From: Ceriagrion tenellum | Taxonomy: Eukaryota > Arthropoda > Insecta > Odonata > Coenagrionidae | Direction of reading: 5' to 3' | NCBI GenBank assembly: GCA_963169105.1 | Contig: OY720642.1 | Span: 22,252,965-22,316,964 of the forward strand | Length of the DNA stretch: 64,000 nt | In this document: positions 58,727 through 64,000 of the stretch, piece by piece | How positions within the stretch are numbered: position 1 is the stretch's first letter | Layout of the letters: each line of letters starts with the position of its first letter | The notes under the pieces: generated by a model | Seen by the model: only the letters and a program-made list of their open reading frames with translations | Databases searched by the model: none | Told to the model about the DNA's origin: nothing | Made by a program: the position numbers and the translations under genes

Positions 58727-58796
58727 TAATTTTTGTAATGCTCTTAGGGGTGATGTACCCAGAGAAAAATAAAGTATTCTTATTCTTCACACTTCC

Positions 58797-61700
58797 GCAC
58801 ATGTATCGTGCATAATATGCCTCATTGGATATAGACATAACTAAGCATAAAATATTCAAAGAGGCTCCACAAGAAACTTTTGATTCAAAAAGGGCTCCGT
58901 GGCTGTAAAATTGCATGAACCATTGGTCAAAAGTATACCCAGCACGTTTATCTTAAGGTAAACAGATACGCCACCAATCTCGTAACATGTAGGTGATGTA
59001 CTCAGTTTCAGGTCCATATTCCATTATTTTAAGACATTATTTCTGAAATTATTGTATATGTTCCGGCCCATACATGCACGAAACATGATATTTTTTTTAA
59101 TTCATGTAACGGAGAAACTTGTCAGATACTACGTTGTCTGAAATCAACAGTTATCCAAACTACCAGAGCAAAATTCCCGGATAAGAGTCTTTTGAAAATT
59201 TGGTGAATAAGCTAGGTCAAATTATTTTCCACAACCCGAATTTCCTTAGCGAGTTACACGAAGTGGACACTTTGGAATAAAAATTATGTTCACATACGAA
59301 ACGAACATTACATAACTCAAATAATTCCAACATATCATTCAACATACTCAATTTTACCAAGAAAAGCCACTTTTAATTATGGTTTAAACGGCGTTATGAT
59401 TTTCGCATCCAGAACGTTAATTCGTAATAGAAAATGCGGAAATGGCCGTAAGATTTGCAGGAAAAAAAAGCTTGGAGTTTACATGATACTGTGATATTGT
59501 GCACCTGGTCCGCCTCAGATTACCCAAATGACGCGTATCCTTCCCAAACGCGTCCCCAAAACTTGATGATGAGTTTCAATTTGGGACAACAGAGTCGAAC
59601 CGGGAGACGAAAAGGGCCTAAAACGGGTAGATATGTTTGTTTACAAGAGATCATTGTTTCCACAACCTCACTACGGAAAACAAAAAATTCATCAGCTGGC
59701 ACACATAACAGCTTATAATTAAAATAATATCCCAAAAAGGACTATCATTACAAAAGTGAATGTATAGACAGAAAAATATTATAGAGCCAAAAATGCCAGT
59801 TCTTCCAGCAACACTCGCAATAATCGAATCACGTACAAACTTTGACAATACAATATAACGAGGAAAAATTTAACCAGTGAATTTACTCCTAAATCATTCT
59901 CACCAATGAAAATTTATCGATCCAGGTTTCACTGCTACCGGATCATCATCATCTCAGTCAATTCACTCAGTCAAAGTCATGTAGGGAGGAAAATAAGAAA
60001 TGAGGAAAATATACGCCTGTAAGGAAGAATTTACTGGAAATACGAGAAAGCTTGGCGAGGAGAAGATGTATCGAAAAGTCGGGAAGAGGGAGGAATATTG
60101 GGAACCGAATGAGGGGTGTTAAATGGAGTAGGATGCCTGCAGGGTCTCCAGTCAGGGTTTCTTGGAAAGTTAAGGCCCGGCCGAGTACTCCTTATCATTA
60201 CCATAGCGTTAAGCGCGACGGAATTTATACAAAATCTTGGGATGAATATTAAGTTCGCATTTTCCAACTCGACCAAATACACTATGCAATGGTGTCCAGA
60301 ATTCCAAAAGTTGAAAATAGAGCTCTTCAACTGAAGCCATTGTCTACGACATAACTGTTGACTGTCCGTGTGTGTAGAACTGTCCATGAAATTGGCAGCA
60401 CACGTTCAAATGAGAGCACATCAGGTACACGAAAACCTAGATGCATAATTTATTTAATGTGGAGAAACAAAACGTTCAATTTAATTAATTTCAGTAAAAG
60501 TCTTTAATAAGTCTTTGGTCCCATATTATAACCCCTGTTATAATATTTCTGAGCCTGAAAGCTGATATCAATACATTCTATCATCAATGAAGATTAACTC
60601 AATATTGTTGTAATATGTACACAAAAGAAAACGTGAACCTTATAGCTGTAAATTTTACGGTATCATGAACTCTGCGTCATCTTATGGCTGACTTTAACCA
60701 GAAATTAGAAAATAAGGTCATCAAGTCACGATTTTAACAGAAATTAAGAAAATGATTGCCAGTCATAAAATTCATACTTAGAGTCAGTCCCGCGTATACA
60801 CAATCTCATTCAACTCGGTTACAAGAACGAATGCTACTTCTATTCCGTTTCCACAATGGACGAATATTTCCCCGTAAGCTAGGAAAAAGCACGAACTTTG
60901 CCTTTGGGAATTAATTTCCCTATATTATCTGAGACCTAGTCAGACTATCGCACAAAATGCCACCTTTTCTTCACCATTCGTCTTATTTGCCATTTTCGCT
61001 AAAAATTAATTTTTTCAAACGATAAGCTAGTGCATCTACCCATATTGTCACTATATCAAACAGTAAAATTCCGCAGTTAAATTCAGTAAAAATATTCTAC
61101 AATAAAACATCGCCCAAGTGAAATCGTGTCACCGTCATAATATTTTGCCAACTCCACGAAAAATAAGACAGGTTTTCTGGGAATAAAGTCATTTCGATTC
61201 CCCTAGTTTGGTGAAAAATTTTCCCAATTTATAAAAACTAAGCATATGAAATTGAGTTAACGGCAAGACTCTCGAGACCCTCTCATTTAAATTTGCTCAC
61301 AAGAGGAAGAAATAGCAAATATAGAGGCCATTTTCGAAAAGCTGCTCGGTAAATGAGAGCCACTTCAAACGAGATTCTCTCATTTTTAAGTTTCAATGAT
61401 GGACGAAGAGCTATTCGCGCAAGCCACTAAAGTGTTATGATAACCCAAGTCATAAAGCTACAGATTCACGGTAGTATATTCCCCATGGATTTAGCAAATG
61501 CAAATAAAAGGTTAGATCGAAAACATTAGGGTAATCATTTCGCATGGAGTCGTAAAAGTGAGCTATGTCGATGAATGAGTCTCGATAGAATTACGCCCTC
61601 CTTCCGAGCCATGAATAAAAGTAACGGATTTTTTTACTATAGGTGACCTTTTGGGCCAGAGTGCCAGTGTCAGTTCCCGTTTTTCTCACTGATTCGGAAG

Positions 61701-61820
61701 GGAAATTAATCCTAAGGGGATTAATCTTAGATATGAATCCATAAACCAAATATCTATCCCTTAAAATAAAATGAAAATCCATAAACAAGCCCTTTAGTAA
61801 ATATAGCCAAATAACACAAA
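58797..61820. other. Non-coding spacer
   Basis: Mostly AT-rich. 60040-60240 is GC-richer, with frames on both strands but no recognised domain. Nothing else is supported. Confidence 0.5.
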
Positions 61821-61827
61821 AAAATCC

Positions 61828-62553
61828 TTGGGAAGTTGTAAGAAGAAAATGTTTACTCGAGAAAGCGCGAAGGAAGAGACCCTGCCACTAGAGGCTAGGT
61901 TTGTATTCCGAATGCAAAATACAATTGAATCAGATAAAATCAATGAAGTAGATTTGTCATACAATTTGGTGCAGCTCCAATTATCACCTATAATCACCGT
62001 AAATTTTACATTTCCTTCAAAATAAGTAGCGCCGCATGCTAATAAGTTTTATTTACATATTTCATTGTATATAGACTAAAATTCATCGCAATTATTTATA
62101 CTTTAGAATATCAAGTGCAAATACCTATAAAGAAAAGACCGTTTCCCCGGCTTAGATCTACGAAGAGTGCCGTGAAGTTTCAACGTAGAGTATCCACTGT
62201 TAGATCAGTGATTGCAAAGGTACGGCTTAAAAGCATTCGCCATGATTTCATTCAGATCATTTTCGAACAAATTATTCGATCCGATAACAGGAAAAAGGTG
62301 AAAGACGTTTCGCAGCGATACAGAGACTCCTCTCTTTGGCCAAACTGCTGCAATTTAATGGTCGATATCGGTGAATGAGGGACATTTTCCTCGAGTGTAC
62401 GATCCTGCGGGCCATCACGAGAGGAAAAAGGGTGCCGATCATTTTCGTGTGAGTGTAACGGCCGAATTTAGATATGCAATTCGGGTGGTTCACTCACGAA
62501 TATCACCCGATTATTTCTCAGAGTCAGAAACAGGCTCCTTTGCCACGAAATAA
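61828..62553 (+). other. Unrecognised open frames in a less AT-biased patch
   Basis: Three plus-strand frames (61828-62025, 62115-62378, 62371-62553) have mixed composition with many Arg and Lys residues. I recognise no domain, and splice sites cannot be assigned with confidence. They may be chance or exons of an unknown gene. Confidence 0.15.
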
Positions 62554-62559
62554 CATTTT

Positions 62560-63180
62560 TACGTAGGCGATGGAAATCATTTCCTCCCGAGAGATACGAG
62601 AAGAGGTTTTTTATAACTAAATCATAAAGGAAAAATACTAGTTCACATATCGTGATAGCGCTTTATTTTACCATTTGAGGTTGAGTTCTGAAGAGTAATC
62701 ATTCATATTTTTCCCCGATTCTTAGCCGAGAAAAAATCTTAGGGAGAAAGAATTCATACTGCATTATCGTGGAAACGCAAACCTACACAATCCGAAAACC
62801 GAAAACTTTTAATAGTCGTAACGGACAAAGTAACGGTACTCGACATAAAAACAAATTCTGGCAATGAACAGACATAAAAACTTCTATCGCCACATGGGAC
62901 ACAAGAAAGGGAATATTTTCATCAGAATATTCAGCTTGTTCCTGAATCGTTCAAATGCATCAGCATTTCTTAGCAATACCAAGCTTTAAAGGTCCCACAG
63001 TTATCTGTTCTTTAATTACATGCGAAAAACGCCGAAGCATGCTCATTGTAAAGTGAAATCTTTCAGCATTATTTTTAGTGCATTACTAATTTCTAGTTAA
63101 ATAGATAAATTTTAACCTTTCCATTAACAAAGCAACAGGATCCCGTACATCCTGCATTGCATAACAAATTACAAGTCACA
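62560..63180. other. AT-rich spacer
   Basis: Nothing recognised. Confidence 0.45.
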
Positions 63181-63184
63181 ACCC

Positions 63185-63898
63185 CCTGAAAACCTGATGT
63201 AAAACGATGCGAGACCACAAGATTTATTCCGACGGGATGAGAGAGTACGAGAAAGAAGCTATTTTACACTTGTCAGGCCTCATTTAGAATATGCCGCTAG
63301 TATATGGAATCCGTACGAGGAAGGTATGAAAGAAGAATTAGAGCGCGTGCAAAGGAGATCCGTTAGGTTTGTTAAAGGCCGTTATGATAATTGTATAAGT
63401 GTTACGAGTTTAATAGAACTAGGATGGGAATTACTATCAGAACGCAGGTTAAAATTTAGGCCAAACCTTTTAAGTAAATTCTAAACCCATTTGTTCACAG
63501 ATTACGTTAGATATATATTGAGAAACCTTGCGTATTTTGCTAGGTTTGATCATATTAACAAGATTAGAGAGATAGATTGTCGTACCGATATATTTAAAAT
63601 GTCATTTTTCCCGCGTACCATAAGAGAGAACGATAGGCAGCGTAGCAAAGGGATAGGTAGGTGAAATATAATTAGTGTAGTCTGCAGTGCATGATGCATG
63701 TAATAACAACCAATAATCCCTTTCTTATTATGCAGATACTAACCATCTAGCTGCATGTGACCCTGTTCTCTAGCATGTATCCCTTAAATATCCTAGTTGC
63801 ATGGCAATAGTGTATGTTTGGTGATCTTCACCCCCTGCCACACACCCTCGTGGTGGCTCGCAGGGTATTACGTAGATGTAGATGTAGATCTAGATTTT
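63185..63898 (+). mobile_element. CR1-like LINE, 5'-truncated copy with microsatellite tail
   Basis: The frame reads TLVRPHLEYAASIWNPYEEG, then LERVQRRSVRFVKGRYD, ELGWELLSERR and, after a break near 63470, IREIDCRTDIFKMSFFPRTI with a stop near 63662. This is the C-terminal region of the same LINE family as the 41.4, 53.4 and 55.0 kb copies. It is the best preserved, with one clear frame change or stop (63482). The 3' UTR ends CCACACACCCTCGTGGTGGC, then GCAGGGTATTACG and a TAGATG repeat tail (63873-63898). The tail and low decay suggest the youngest of the four copies. Confidence 0.8.
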
Positions 63899-64000
63899 AT
63901 TTCTAAATCCTTCCGAGCCAAAAACTCTGATACCGGAGCCATATGAATCCCTTAACCCAATACTATCATTTTTCTCCGTGGTAAAAAGTAGGAATAAAAA
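63899..64000. other. Window end, nothing recognised
   Basis: AT-rich sequence with no coding trace. Confidence 0.4.

Larger units (their letters stand above)
58316..58796 (+). mobile_element. 5'-truncated non-LTR retrotransposon (LINE) copy
   Basis: The first 190 bases encode, without a break, RSMSTRSDPANLY, HRTTKYHLSFVVSATATWNS, then LPNYIKCSQT and FKAKISHYLLAK with a stop at 58503. That is the extreme C-terminus of a CR1/L2/jockey-type LINE protein (SFxxxAxxxWNxLPxxI pattern). A 3' UTR follows that contains two tandem copies of a roughly 110-base unit (58506-58615 and 58616-58726). It ends with AATAAA (58768-58773) and a short TATTCT-type tail. The open C-terminus and neat tail point to a fairly young, 5'-truncated insertion. 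Confidence 0.7.

Noticed and set aside
1..64000. CRISPR array, operons or other prokaryotic system
   Set aside because: No spaced direct-repeat array, no dense gene packing and no ribosome-binding-site pattern; all recognised coding relics are of animal mobile elements.

Overview
This window looks like non-coding, repeat-rich DNA from an animal, most likely an arthropod. The evidence is a strongly AT-rich background, no densely packed genes or operons, and only short reading frames. Every coding trace I recognise belongs to a mobile element typical of metazoan genomes: hAT, CR1-like, RTE-like and jockey-like LINEs, Penelope-like elements, and tRNA-headed SINEs. I could not identify any host gene exon with confidence, and I could not fix the species.

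Layout. 1-13.5 kb is mostly featureless AT-rich sequence. It holds one SINE-like segment, several hammerhead-ribozyme-like motifs of Penelope type, a compact inverted pair of them at 10.6 kb, and GC-rich islands near 6.8-7.1 and 8.8-9.3 kb. 13.5-14.1 kb holds a weak piggyBac-like acidic head. 14.5-17.6 kb has polypyrimidine/polypurine and G-rich domains. 17.6-26 kb is nearly empty except for a Penelope-type 3' end near 24.95 kb. 26-28.6 kb carries dispersed repeat copies and a 0.5 kb foldback element. 31.8-32.2 kb is an RTE-like remnant. 33.5-37.35 kb is a composite: a Penelope-like element remnant with a GIY-YIG endonuclease domain, flanked by long inverted arms that enclose jockey-like and RTE-like fragments and a GC-rich island. 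37.7-41 kb has three polypyrimidine domains around an unrecognised, apparently frameshifted small gene with a polyadenylation signal. 41.4-42.5 kb is a CR1-like reverse transcriptase remnant. 43.9-45.8 kb holds RTE-like remnants.

48421-52870 is the best-defined object: a 4.45 kb hAT transposon with an 8-bp target duplication, terminal inverted repeats and a full-length but broken transposase of the ZMYM1/TTF-type, DUF4371 kind. It is followed by a GIY-YIG fragment, two CR1-like 3' ends (53.4 and 55.0 kb), a decayed copy of an uncharacterised multicopy invertebrate protein family (56.3-57.1 kb), a 5'-truncated LINE with a duplicated 3' UTR (58.3-58.8 kb) and a better-preserved CR1-like 3' end (63.2-63.9 kb).

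No intact mobile-element gene is present. The window reads as layered insertions of different ages, in which the hAT copy and the 63 kb CR1-like copy look youngest. I found no CRISPR array, bacterial gene, rRNA or convincing functional tRNA.
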